64,000 bases of DNA from Streptomyces sp. NBC_00704. Lineage in GTDB: Bacteria; Actinomycetota; Actinomycetes; Streptomycetales; Streptomycetaceae. The stretch is from assembly GCF_036226605.1 (NCBI RefSeq), contig NZ_CP109000.1:6444501-6508500 (forward strand), in the 5' to 3' direction. The stretch's first letter is position 1; the number at the start of each line of letters is the position of its first letter. This document shows, piece by piece, positions 40,538 to 48,877 of the stretch. The notes below the pieces were generated by a model, which was given only the letters and a program-made list of their open reading frames with translations, did no database searches and had not been told where the DNA came from. Both the position numbers and the translations under genes were made by a program.

Positions 40538-42955
40538 ATGCCCTCACCCACGCGCGGCCCCGCCCGAACCGGCGGCGCCCCCCTCGGCACCCCCGTCGAG
40601 GTCACCCAGGCCTCCCCGACCAGGGGCGGCATCGGGGAGTCCACGCTGCGCCCCGACGGCACCCTCAAGGTCACCGGCGAGTTCGCCTACTCGTCCGACC
40701 TGTGGCACGAGGACATGCTCTGGGGCCAGATCCTGCGCTCCACCGTCGCGCACGCCGAGATCGTCTCCCTCGACACCTCCGAGGCCCTGGCCACCCCGGG
40801 CGTCTACGCCGTCATGACCTACGACGACCTGCCCACCGAGGTGAGGACCTACGGCCTGGAGATCCAGGACACCCCGGTCCTGGCGCACGGCAAGGTGCGC
40901 CACCACGGCGAGCCGGTCGCGATCGTCGCCGCCGACCACCCGGAGACCGCCCGCCGCGCCGCCGCCAAGATCAAGGTGGAGTACCGGGAACTGCCCGTCA
41001 TCACCGACGAGGCCTCCGCGACCGCGCCGGACGCGATCCTGATCCACGAGAACCGCGACGACCACCACATCGGCCACGTCCCGCACCCCAACATCGTCCA
41101 CCGCCAGCCCATCGTGCGCGGCGACGCGGACGCGGCGGCCCGGCGCGCTGACGTCGTCGTCCGGGGCGAGTACACCTTCGGCATGCAGGACCAGGCCTTC
41201 CTCGGCCCGGAGTCCGGCCTCGCCGTGCCCGAGGAGGACGGCGGCGTCCACCTCTACGTCGCCACCCAGTGGCTGCACTCCGACCTGCGCCAGATCGCCC
41301 CCGTCCTCGGCCTGCCCGAGAGCAAGGTGCGCATGACGCTGGCCGGCGTGGGCGGCGCGTTCGGCGGCCGCGAGGACCTGTCGATGCAGATCCACGCCTG
41401 TCTGCTCGCCCTGCGCACCGGGAAACCCGTCAAGATCGTCTACAACCGCTTCGAGTCCTTCTTCGGCCATGTGCACCGCCACCCGGCCAAGCTGTACTAC
41501 GAGCACGGCGCCACCCGCGACGGCAGGCTGACCCACGTCAGGTGCCGCATCGTGCTCGACGGCGGCGCCTACGCCTCCGCGTCGCCCGCGGTCGTCGGCA
41601 ACGCCTCCTCGCTCGGCGTCGGCCCCTACGTCGTCGACGACGTGGACGTCGAGGCCATCGCCCTCTACACCAACAACCCGCCGTGCGGCGCGATGCGCGG
41701 CTTCGGCGCGGTCCAGGCGTGCTTCGCCTACGAGGCGCAGATGGACAAGGTCGCCACAGAACTCGGCCTGGACCCGGTGGAGTTCCGGCAGCGCAACGCG
41801 ATGGAACAGGGCGCCCTCCTGCCCACCGGGCAGCGGGTCGACTCCCCGGCGCCGGTCGCCGAACTCCTGCGCCGCGTCAAGGCGATGCCGATGCCGCCCG
41901 AGCGCCAGTGGGAGAGCAGCGAGGGCGCGGACGTACGGCAGCTGCCCGGCGGCCTGTCCAACACCACGCACGGCGAGGGTGTCGTACGCGGGGTGGGCTA
42001 CGCGGTCGGCATCAAGAACGTGGGCTTCTCCGAGGGCTTCGACGACTACTCCACCGCCAGGGTGCGCATGGAGGTCGTCGCCGGGGAGCCCGTCGCGACC
42101 GTCCACACGGCCATGGCGGAGGTCGGCCAGGGCGGCGTCACCGTCCACGCGCAGATCGCCCGCACCGAACTGGGCGTCGCCCAGGTGACCATCCAGCCCG
42201 CCGACACGGCCGTCGGCAGCGCCGGCTCGACCTCGGCCTCCCGGCAGACCTACGTCACCGGCGGCGCCGTGAAGAACTCCTGCGAGCTGGTGCGGGAGAA
42301 GGTCCTGGAGATCGGCCGCCGCAGGTTCGGCTCCCACCACCCCGCCTGGGCCACCGCCGAACTCCTCCTGGAGGGCGGCAAGGTCGTCACCGACGGCGGC
42401 GAGGTCCTGGCCGACCTCGTCGACGTGCTCGGGGACGAGGCCGTCGAGGTCGAGGCGGAGTGGCGGCACCGGCCGACCGAGCCGTTCGACCTGCGCACCG
42501 GGCAGGGCGACGGCCATGTCCAGTACTCCTTCGCCGCGCACCGCGCGGTCGTCGAGGTCGACACCGAACTGGGACTGGTCAAGGTCATCGAGCTGGCCTG
42601 CGCCCAGGACGTCGGCAAGGCCCTGAACCCGCTGTCCGTCATCGGCCAGATCCAGGGCGGCACGACCCAGGGCCTGGGCGTCGCCGTCATGGAGGAGATC
42701 ATCGTCGACCCGAAGACGGCGAAGGTGCGCAACCCCTCCTTCACCGACTACCTGATCCCCACGATCCTCGACACGCCGACCATCCCGGTCGACGTGCTCG
42801 AACTCGCCGACGACCACGCCCCCTACGGGCTCCGTGGCGTCGGCGAGGCACCCACCCTGTCGTCGACCCCGGCCGTCCTCGCGGCGATCCGGAACGCGAC
42901 CGGGCTGGAGCTCGACCGCACGCCCGTACGTCCGGAGCACCTGACCGGAACGTGA
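40538..42955 (+). CDS. Xanthine dehydrogenase, molybdopterin-binding subunit
   Basis: 805 aa large subunit. The N-terminal Ald_Xan_dh_C domain (VTGEFAYSSDLW) leads into the molybdopterin domain with VGGAFGGREDLS, GAMRGFGAVQACFAYE and the C-terminal GVGEAPTL, where Glu is the expected active-site base. It hydroxylates hypoxanthine and xanthine to urate at a Mo-MPT cofactor. It starts two bases after the stop of the 2Fe-2S subunit. The neighbouring NCS2 permease, XdhC and PucR support purines rather than CO, aldehydes or nicotinate as substrate. Confidence 0.93.
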   Translation: MPSPTRGPARTGGAPLGTPVEVTQASPTRGGIGESTLRPDGTLKVTGEFAYSSDLWHEDMLWGQILRSTVAHAEIVSLDTSEALATPGVYAVMTYDDLPTEVRTYGLEIQDTPVLAHGKVRHHGEPVAIVAADHPETARRAAAKIKVEYRELPVITDEASATAPDAILIHENRDDHHIGHVPHPNIVHRQPIVRGDADAAARRADVVVRGEYTFGMQDQAFLGPESGLAVPEEDGGVHLYVATQWLHSDLRQIAPVLGLPESKVRMTLAGVGGAFGGREDLSMQIHACLLALRTGKPVKIVYNRFESFFGHVHRHPAKLYYEHGATRDGRLTHVRCRIVLDGGAYASASPAVVGNASSLGVGPYVVDDVDVEAIALYTNNPPCGAMRGFGAVQACFAYEAQMDKVATELGLDPVEFRQRNAMEQGALLPTGQRVDSPAPVAELLRRVKAMPMPPERQWESSEGADVRQLPGGLSNTTHGEGVVRGVGYAVGIKNVGFSEGFDDYSTARVRMEVVAGEPVATVHTAMAEVGQGGVTVHAQIARTELGVAQVTIQPADTAVGSAGSTSASRQTYVTGGAVKNSCELVREKVLEIGRRRFGSHHPAWATAELLLEGGKVVTDGGEVLADLVDVLGDEAVEVEAEWRHRPTEPFDLRTGQGDGHVQYSFAAHRAVVEVDTELGLVKVIELACAQDVGKALNPLSVIGQIQGGTTQGLGVAVMEEIIVDPKTAKVRNPSFTDYLIPTILDTPTIPVDVLELADDHAPYGLRGVGEAPTLSSTPAVLAAIRNATGLELDRTPVRPEHLTGT

Positions 42956-42984
42956 CCCCTTCCGGGGCCACGACCAGCAGTTCC

Positions 42985-43005
42985 CCGGGGGCCTCGCGCC
43001 CCCGG
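42985..43005 (+). terminator. Hairpin after the xanthine dehydrogenase genes
   Basis: ccgggggc (42985-42992) and gcccccgg (42998-43005) form a perfect 8-base stem around ctcgc, 30 bases after the large-subunit stop. It may end or attenuate transcription before the permease gene. Confidence 0.5.
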
Positions 43006-43109
43006 TCCACCTTGTTCGTCTCGGGCCGTCCCCCGGGTCGTCCCTTCCCAAATCCCGCACCCGGCGCGGACGCCACGCGGGTGTCCCTTTGAACCTTGGG
43101 AGATGGCCC

Positions 43110-44567
43110 ATGACCCAGCAGTCACTGGAGCCGAGGACCACAGCCGACGACGCGGGCGAAGGCTCCCGCGTCCCGGCCGGACGGTCCTGGCTCGACCGGT
43201 ACTTCCACATATCCGGGCGGGGCTCCACGGTCGCCCGCGAAGTGCGCGGCGGCGTCACCACCTTCATGGCGATGGCGTACATCCTGCTGCTCAACCCTCT
43301 GATCCTGTCCGGCAAGGACGCGGCCGGCGACACCCTCGGCCAGAACGCCCTGATCACCGCGACCGCGTTCGCCGCCGCCTTCACCACGCTGCTGATGGGC
43401 TTCTTCGGCAAAGCGCCGCTCGCCCTCGCCGCCGGCCTGTCCGTCTCCGGGGTGCTGTCCTCGCAGGTCGCGCCCCAGATGACCTGGCCGCAGGCGATGG
43501 GCATGTGCGTGATGTACGGCGTCGTCATCATGCTGCTGGTCGTCACCGGCCTGCGCGAGATGATCATGAACGCGATCCCGCTCGCCCTCAAGCACGGCAT
43601 CACCATGGGCATCGGCCTGTTCATCGCGCTCATCGGCTTCTACAAGTCCGGGTTCGTGCACCAGGGCAGGGCGACCCCGGTCACCCTCGGCCCCGCGGGC
43701 GAACTCGCGGGCTGGCCGGTGCTGCTGTTCGCGGGCACCCTGCTGCTGATCTTCATGCTCCAGGCCCGCGACGTCCCCGGCGCCATCCTCATCGGCATCG
43801 TCGCCGGCACGGTCGTCGCGGCGGTCCTCAACGCGGCCGGGGTCGTCGACCCCCGCCAGTGGGCGGGCGGCGCCCCCGCACTGCACGGCAGCGCCGTCTC
43901 GATGCCGGACTTCTCGCTCTTCGGGCACGTGGAGTTCGGCGGCTGGGGCCAGGTCGGCGCCATGACCGTCGGCATGATCGTCTTCACGCTCGTCCTCGCC
44001 GGGTTCTTCGACGCGATGGCCACCATCATCGGCGTCGGCGCCGAGGCGGGGCTCGCCGACGCCAAGGGCCGCATGCCGGGCCTGTCCAAGGCGCTGTTCA
44101 TCGACGGCGCCGGCGGGGCGATCGGCGGTGTGGCGGGCGGCTCGGGCCAGACCGTGTTCATCGAATCGGCGACGGGCGTCGGCGAGGGCGCGCGCACCGG
44201 CCTCGCCTCGGTCGTCACCGGGACCTTCTTCGCGGCCTGCCTGTTCTTCACCCCGCTCACCGCGATCGTCCCGCAGGAGGTGGCCTCCGCCGCCCTCGTC
44301 GTCATCGGCGCGATGATGCTGATGAACGCCCGGCACGTCGACTGGGCGGACCGGGCGACCGCCGTCCCGGTGTTCCTCACGGTCGTGCTGATGCCGTTCA
44401 CCTACACCATCACCACCGGCGTCGCCGCCGGAGTCGTCTCCTACGTCGCCATCAAGGCGGCACAGGGCAGGGCACGGGAGATCGGGGCCTTCATGTGGGG
44501 CCTGACGGTGATCTTCCTCGTCTACCTCTGCCTGCACCCCATCGAGGCCTGGCTGGGCGTGCACTAG
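43110..44567 (+). CDS. NCS2 family purine permease
   Basis: 485 aa, with 12-14 transmembrane segments. Of the AzgA-like NCS2 branch: VRGGVTTFMAMAYILLLNPLIL near the N-terminus, LALAAGLSVSGVLSSQV, the conserved EFGGWGQ segment, and GGSGQTVFIESATGVGEGARTGLASVV before the second half. It imports hypoxanthine, xanthine or guanine by proton symport. ATG 43110 has gggag upstream; TTG 43089 is an unlikely alternative. The gene lies between the dehydrogenase and its maturation factor, so uptake and oxidation are expressed together. Confidence 0.93.
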   Translation: MTQQSLEPRTTADDAGEGSRVPAGRSWLDRYFHISGRGSTVAREVRGGVTTFMAMAYILLLNPLILSGKDAAGDTLGQNALITATAFAAAFTTLLMGFFGKAPLALAAGLSVSGVLSSQVAPQMTWPQAMGMCVMYGVVIMLLVVTGLREMIMNAIPLALKHGITMGIGLFIALIGFYKSGFVHQGRATPVTLGPAGELAGWPVLLFAGTLLLIFMLQARDVPGAILIGIVAGTVVAAVLNAAGVVDPRQWAGGAPALHGSAVSMPDFSLFGHVEFGGWGQVGAMTVGMIVFTLVLAGFFDAMATIIGVGAEAGLADAKGRMPGLSKALFIDGAGGAIGGVAGGSGQTVFIESATGVGEGARTGLASVVTGTFFAACLFFTPLTAIVPQEVASAALVVIGAMMLMNARHVDWADRATAVPVFLTVVLMPFTYTITTGVAAGVVSYVAIKAAQGRAREIGAFMWGLTVIFLVYLCLHPIEAWLGVH

Positions 44568-44641
44568 GAGCCGCCCGCTCTTGCCCCCCGCCGAAAGGGG
44601 GTACCCGTCCTCCGCACGACCGCGTTCAAGGAGACCGAGAC

Positions 44642-45850
44642 ATGCTGGACATCGCCGAGGAACTCGACCGGTGGGCCGCGCAGGGCCGTGACTTCGCCGT
44701 CGCCACCGTCGTGGCCGTCGGCGGCAGCGCGCCCCGCCGGCCCGGCGCCGCCCTCGCGGTGGACGCCGACGGCACGGCGATCGGCTCGGTCTCCGGCGGC
44801 TGTGTGGAGGGCGCGGTCTACGAGCTGTGCCGGCAGGCGCTCCAGGACGGGGAACCGGTCCTGGAGCGGTTCGGCTACAGCGACGACGACGCCTTCGCCG
44901 TCGGACTCACCTGCGGCGGGGTCATCGACGTCCTCGTCACCCCGGTGCGCGCCGCCGACCCGGCCCGCCCGGTGGTCGCGGCCGCCCTGCGGGCCGCGGC
45001 GTCCGGCACGGCCGCGGCGCTGGCCCGCGTGGTGAGCGGTCCGCCCGGCCTGGTGGGCCGCGCCCTGCTCGTCCGCGCGGACGACGCCCACGACGAGGCC
45101 CACGACGGCGCTCCGCCCGCGGGCGCGGCCTTCGCGGCAAGCGCCTGGCAGGGCGGCTTCGGCGCCCACCCCGGACTGGACCGCACGGTCGCGGCCGAGG
45201 CGCGGGCCTTCCTCGACGCCGGCCGCACCGGCACGCTGGAGATCGGCGAGCAGGGCTCACGCTGCGGGGCCCCGCTCACCGTCCTGGTCGAGTCGTCCGT
45301 GCCCCCGCCGAGGATGATCGTGTTCGGCGCGATCGACTTCGCGGCGGCGCTCGTGCGCGTCGGCAAGTTCCTGGACTACCACGTCACGGTGTGCGACGCG
45401 CGCCCGGTCTTCGCCACCGCCGCCCGCTTCCCCGAGGCCGACGAGATCGTCGTCGAGTGGCCGCACGAGTACCTGGAGCGCACGCGGGTGGACGCGCGCA
45501 CGGTCCTGTGCGTCCTCACCCACGACGCGAAGTTCGACGTCCCGCTGCTGCGGCGGGCGCTGCGGCTGCCGGTCGCCTACGTCGGCGCCATGGGATCGCG
45601 CCGCACCCACCTCGACCGCAACCGGCGCCTGCGCGAAGTCGGCGTCACCGACCTGGAGCTGGCGCGGCTGCGGTCCCCCATCGGCCTCGACCTCGGCGCG
45701 CGCACCCCGGAGGAGACGGCCCTGTCGATCGCCGCGGAGATCGTCGCCGACCGGCGCGGCGGCAGCGGAGCGTCCCTCACCGGCGCGCACACCCCGATCC
45801 ATCACGACACGCCGGCACCCCCGGCCGGCCGCATCGGCTCGGTCGCGTGA
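44642..45850 (+). CDS. xdhC: XdhC family molybdenum-cofactor maturation protein
   Basis: 402 aa. The N-terminal XdhC/CoxI domain (ATVVAVGGSAPRRPGAALAV, then GSVSGGCVEGAV and LTCGGVIDVLV) is followed by a Rossmann-like domain (YVGAMGSRRTHLDRNRRLREVG). XdhC binds the molybdenum cofactor and promotes its sulfuration and insertion into xanthine dehydrogenase. Its place at the end of the operon fits. ATG 44642 follows a gaga site. Confidence 0.93.
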   Translation: MLDIAEELDRWAAQGRDFAVATVVAVGGSAPRRPGAALAVDADGTAIGSVSGGCVEGAVYELCRQALQDGEPVLERFGYSDDDAFAVGLTCGGVIDVLVTPVRAADPARPVVAAALRAAASGTAAALARVVSGPPGLVGRALLVRADDAHDEAHDGAPPAGAAFAASAWQGGFGAHPGLDRTVAAEARAFLDAGRTGTLEIGEQGSRCGAPLTVLVESSVPPPRMIVFGAIDFAAALVRVGKFLDYHVTVCDARPVFATAARFPEADEIVVEWPHEYLERTRVDARTVLCVLTHDAKFDVPLLRRALRLPVAYVGAMGSRRTHLDRNRRLREVGVTDLELARLRSPIGLDLGARTPEETALSIAAEIVADRRGGSGASLTGAHTPIHHDTPAPPAGRIGSVA

Positions 45851-45873
45851 GGGACCGCCCCACGAACGGCTGG

Positions 45874-45912
45874 CCGGGTTCGTCAGCCGGGTCCGTCAGC
45901 CGGGTCCGTCAT
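45874..45912. repeat. Three tandem copies of a 13-base unit
   Basis: ccgggttcgtcag, ccgggtccgtcag and ccgggtccgtcat follow directly. They lie between the convergent xdhC and SRPBCC genes and overlap the last codon of the latter. Confidence 0.75.
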
Positions 45913-46349
45913 GGGGTGCGCAGGAGGCGGTCGGCGGCGCGCCCGAACACGGAGCGGGCCGTCGCCGCGAGGAGCGGGTCGAGGAAGGAGGGCACGAAGC
46001 GCACGCTCAGCTCTTCGTGCCAGAGCACGTGGGTCCGCCCGTCGGGTCGCGGCCGTACCTCGATCCGCGCCCGGCCGAGGACGACCCGGCCGCGCTTCTC
46101 CAGCCGGCAGCGGCCCGGAGCGTCGGCGGTCGGCGGCTGCCACGCGGTGACCTCCATCGGGTCGTCGAAGGACAGCGGGCCGAGGCCCGAGCGGGCCACG
46201 AAGACGGTGCCCTCGCGGGTCGGCGGGGGAGTGAGCACGGTGACGCGGGTGAGCGGGACCACGTCGCCGTGCCGGGACCACCGCGTCAGCCGGCGCCAGG
46301 CGTCGTCCGGAGGCAGCGGTACGGTGCGTTCGAGCTGGAAGACGGCCAC
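45909..46349 (-). CDS. SRPBCC family protein
   Basis: 146 aa with the START/Bet v1-like helix-grip fold: an N-terminal strand (VFQLERTVPLPPDDAWRRLTRW), antiparallel strands in the middle, and a long C-terminal helix (FVPSFLDPLLAATARSVFGRAADRLL). Such proteins bind hydrophobic ligands or act as cyclases; no catalytic signature is visible. The start is GTG 46349. It is convergent with xdhC with only a tandem repeat between them. Confidence 0.8.
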   Translation of the reverse strand: MAVFQLERTVPLPPDDAWRRLTRWSRHGDVVPLTRVTVLTPPPTREGTVFVARSGLGPLSFDDPMEVTAWQPPTADAPGRCRLEKRGRVVLGRARIEVRPRPDGRTHVLWHEELSVRFVPSFLDPLLAATARSVFGRAADRLLRTP

Positions 46350-46393
46350 CCGGCGATCGTAGGCGTGCGGGACGCGGGACCGGGGAGCGCCCT

Positions 46394-46437
46394 CCGGTCA
46401 GCCGGTCAGCCGGTCAGCCGGTCAGCCGGTCAGCCGG
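46394..46437. repeat. Five tandem copies of ccggtcag
   Basis: An exact 8-base unit repeated five times plus four more bases, in the gap between the SRPBCC gene start and the deacetylase stop. The unit contains the ggtcag motif also seen in hairpins near 3691 and 63822. Confidence 0.85.
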
Positions 46438-46483
46438 CTCCGGAGCCGGCGTCGGTGTCCGGTGTCGGTGTCCGTGCGGGCTC

Positions 46484-47272
46484 TCAGCGGTAGACCTCTC
46501 CCGGCACCGCTTCCCCGGGCGCCAGCAGCTGCGGCACCGTCACGAACACGAACCCGCGCTCCTTGAGCGCGTCGATGATGCCCGGCACGGCCGGCACGGT
46601 TCCGTCGTAGAGGTCGTGCAGCAGGATGATGCCGTCCCGGTCGGCCTGGGCGAGGACCCGGCGTTGGATCAGGGCGGAGTCGGTCGTCGTGTAGTCCTTG
46701 GCCGTCACGGTCCACAGCACTTCGGCGAGGCCCAGTTCGCGGGAGATCTCGTGCACGGTCTTGTTCGTGCGGCCCTGCGGCGGCCGCATCAGGGTGGGGG
46801 GCCTGCCGGTGAGGCGCTCTATGACGTCGTTGGTGCGCCGCAGCTCCTGGCGTATCTCGGCGGGTTCGATCTCCGTGAGGATCTTGTGGTCCCAGGTGTG
46901 GCTGGCCACCTCGTGGCCCTCGGCGGCCATGCGTCTGACGAGGTCCGGGTACTTCTCCGCGTGTCGTGCGCCGAGCAGGAAGAAGGTCGCCGGGACCTGT
47001 TTCTCCTTCAGGATGTCCAGCAGCGCGGCGGAGTGCTCGCTGGGGCCCGCGTCGAAGGTCAGGGCGATGCACTTCACCTCCCGGCAGTCGACGGGGCCGC
47101 CGCGGGCGGCCTGGGAGGTGGTGGCGGGGCGGGCGCGGGCGCTGCTCGGGAGGGTGGTGTCGGCCCCGCCGCAGCCGGTGAGCGCGACCGCCAGGCAGGC
47201 GGCCGCCGCCGGAACGCCGAGGGCGCGCAACCGGGCCCCCGTGTTCTTCGTCTTCTTGATCGGAGAAAGCAT
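46484..47272 (-). CDS. Lipoprotein polysaccharide deacetylase (NodB homology)
   Basis: 262 aa. A signal peptide with lipobox LTGCGG anchors it outside the cell. The NodB domain begins ALTFDAGPSEHSAALLDIL; the usual TFDDGP has its second Asp, a metal ligand, changed to Ala. The other motifs are present: SHTWDH (metal His pair), MRPPQGRTN and a late LLHDLYDG. It should deacetylate chitin-like or peptidoglycan polymers. The start at ATG 47272 gives a proper signal peptide; an upstream ATG at 47323 reads through an inverted repeat. Same-strand neighbour of the two arabinan-degrading enzymes, but with its own probable promoter. Confidence 0.88.
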   Translation of the reverse strand: MLSPIKKTKNTGARLRALGVPAAAACLAVALTGCGGADTTLPSSARARPATTSQAARGGPVDCREVKCIALTFDAGPSEHSAALLDILKEKQVPATFFLLGARHAEKYPDLVRRMAAEGHEVASHTWDHKILTEIEPAEIRQELRRTNDVIERLTGRPPTLMRPPQGRTNKTVHEISRELGLAEVLWTVTAKDYTTTDSALIQRRVLAQADRDGIILLHDLYDGTVPAVPGIIDALKERGFVFVTVPQLLAPGEAVPGEVYR

Positions 47273-47318
47273 GCCGAGACTATACAGAGAAGGTATACAC
47301 CTCATGTATAGTCTCGGC
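47273..47318 (-). promoter_or_regulatory. Perfect 14-base inverted repeat before the deacetylase start
   Basis: gccgagactataca (47273-47286) and tgtatagtctcggc (47305-47318) are exact complements with an 18-base spacer containing gtatac. The repeat ends at the base next to the ATG and covers the expected ribosome site and possibly the -10 region. It may be an operator, an RNA hairpin controlling translation, or the terminator of the upstream GH43 gene. Confidence 0.7.
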
Positions 47319-47362
47319 GTCATGCCGTCGCTCGCCTCACGCGGGCGTGAGCGGCGGGCGTC

Positions 47363-48811
47363 TCACTGGGCGTAGAACGTCGCGTCCGCCCTGTCCGTGG
47401 CCGTGCTCGGCGTCTGCACGTACAGCAGGTAGTTGTAGTGACGGATGTAGCGGCCCGCGGAGGCGTACGACTCGTACGAGATCCCCGCGGAGTCGGCGAG
47501 CCCGGCGCGCTGGCGGTACGTCGCCTCGGAGGCGAACGCGGACGTGCCGTCGTTCTTCTCCAGCCACACCTCGGAGTTCTTCTGGCGCAGGTAGTAGCCC
47601 GGGAAGTTGGCCGCCTCCAGGGAGACCGTGCCGGTCCCGGCGAGACCGCTCACCACGCGGAACTGCGAGTCGGCGAGCGGGCTGACGTTCGCCTCGATGC
47701 GGGCCCGGTAGTCCCAGTGGCGGATGAACCGGTCCGGGTAGTTGGAGGAGGAGAAGCGCTGCGGGGTCACCCCGTCGGCCACCGGGATGCCGAAGTCGGG
47801 CGTGCCGTCGGCCTTCCAGTACACCTTCTGCACCCGGGTGCGGCGGTTGGGGTCGTTCAGCGGGTCGCCGGTGATGTCCTTGTAGCTGCGGTCGTGGTAG
47901 ACGAGGATGTCGGAGTTGCCGTCCTCGGAGACGGTGAACGAGTTGTGGCCCGGCCCGTACTGCGAGGTCGCGGCGTTCGTCCGGAAGACCGGCTGCGTGC
48001 CCTTCGACCAGGACGCGGAACTGGTGAGGTCGGCGCCCGCGGAGGCGGTCAGCATGCCCAGGCAGTAGTTGGAGTCGGTGGCGCTCGCCGAGTACGTCAG
48101 GAACACCTTGCCGCCGTGCTGGATCACCGCCGGCCCCTCGTTGACCTTGAAGCCCACGGTCTCCCAGGACAGCGTCGGCTGCGAGATCTCCGCCGGAGTG
48201 CCGGAGATCGTCCAGGGGTTGGCCAGCTTCGCGATGAACAGGCTGGTGTTGTTGTCCTCGGACGGGTTGCGCTGGGCCCACGCGAGATAGCGGACGCCGT
48301 TCACGACGAACGTGGTGGCGTCGAGGGAGAAGCTCTCCCACGTGGTCCTGATCTGGCCCTTCTCCGCCCAGCTCGCGGTGAGCGGGTTGGCGCCGGTGCC
48401 TTCGAGGACGTACATCCGGATCGCCCACACGTCGCTGGTGGAGCCGGCGGCGAAGTACACATACCACTTGCCGTCGATGAAGTGGATCTCCGGGGCCCAG
48501 ATGTGGGCGCCCATGACCCCGCTGACGTGCTTGGTCCAGATGGTGACCTCCTGGGCCGTGGACAGGCCCTGGATGGTCGTCGCCCGGCGCAGCACGATGC
48601 GGTCGTACTCGGGCACGGTGGCGGTGAAGTAGTAGTAGCCGTCGGTGTGCTTGTAGATGTGCGGGTCGGCGCGCTTCTCGGCGATCGGGTTGGTGTACGT
48701 CACCGCGGGGGAGTCGGGCACGGCGGCCTGGGCCGGGGCGGCCACGCCGGTGAGGACGGCCGCGAGGGCGACGAGGCCGGCCAGTATCAGCCGAACGGCG
48801 TTGCGTCTCAA
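47363..48811 (-). CDS. Secreted GH43 exo-alpha-L-arabinofuranosidase with arabinose-binding module
   Basis: 482 aa. Signal peptide to about residue 30 (cleavage after AQAA). The GH43 five-bladed propeller shows the base in EKRADPHIYKH, the pKa-modulating Asp in SLDATTF and the acid Glu in KVNEGPAV. The C-terminal 140 residues are a CBM42/AbfB beta-trefoil with FIRHWDYRARI, YYLRQKNSEVWL and YIRHYNYLLYV. The domain plan matches the Streptomyces avermitilis exo-1,5-arabinofuranosidase type. It releases arabinose from arabinan or arabinoxylan side chains. It is 66 bases after the second GH43 gene on the same strand. Confidence 0.9.
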   Translation of the reverse strand: MRRNAVRLILAGLVALAAVLTGVAAPAQAAVPDSPAVTYTNPIAEKRADPHIYKHTDGYYYFTATVPEYDRIVLRRATTIQGLSTAQEVTIWTKHVSGVMGAHIWAPEIHFIDGKWYVYFAAGSTSDVWAIRMYVLEGTGANPLTASWAEKGQIRTTWESFSLDATTFVVNGVRYLAWAQRNPSEDNNTSLFIAKLANPWTISGTPAEISQPTLSWETVGFKVNEGPAVIQHGGKVFLTYSASATDSNYCLGMLTASAGADLTSSASWSKGTQPVFRTNAATSQYGPGHNSFTVSEDGNSDILVYHDRSYKDITGDPLNDPNRRTRVQKVYWKADGTPDFGIPVADGVTPQRFSSSNYPDRFIRHWDYRARIEANVSPLADSQFRVVSGLAGTGTVSLEAANFPGYYLRQKNSEVWLEKNDGTSAFASEATYRQRAGLADSAGISYESYASAGRYIRHYNYLLYVQTPSTATDRADATFYAQ

Positions 48812-48877
48812 GGGGGTTCTCCTGGAGGGAAGGGGGTGCGGGGGTGCAGGGGTTGCGGGGGTGCAGGAGTCGCGGGG

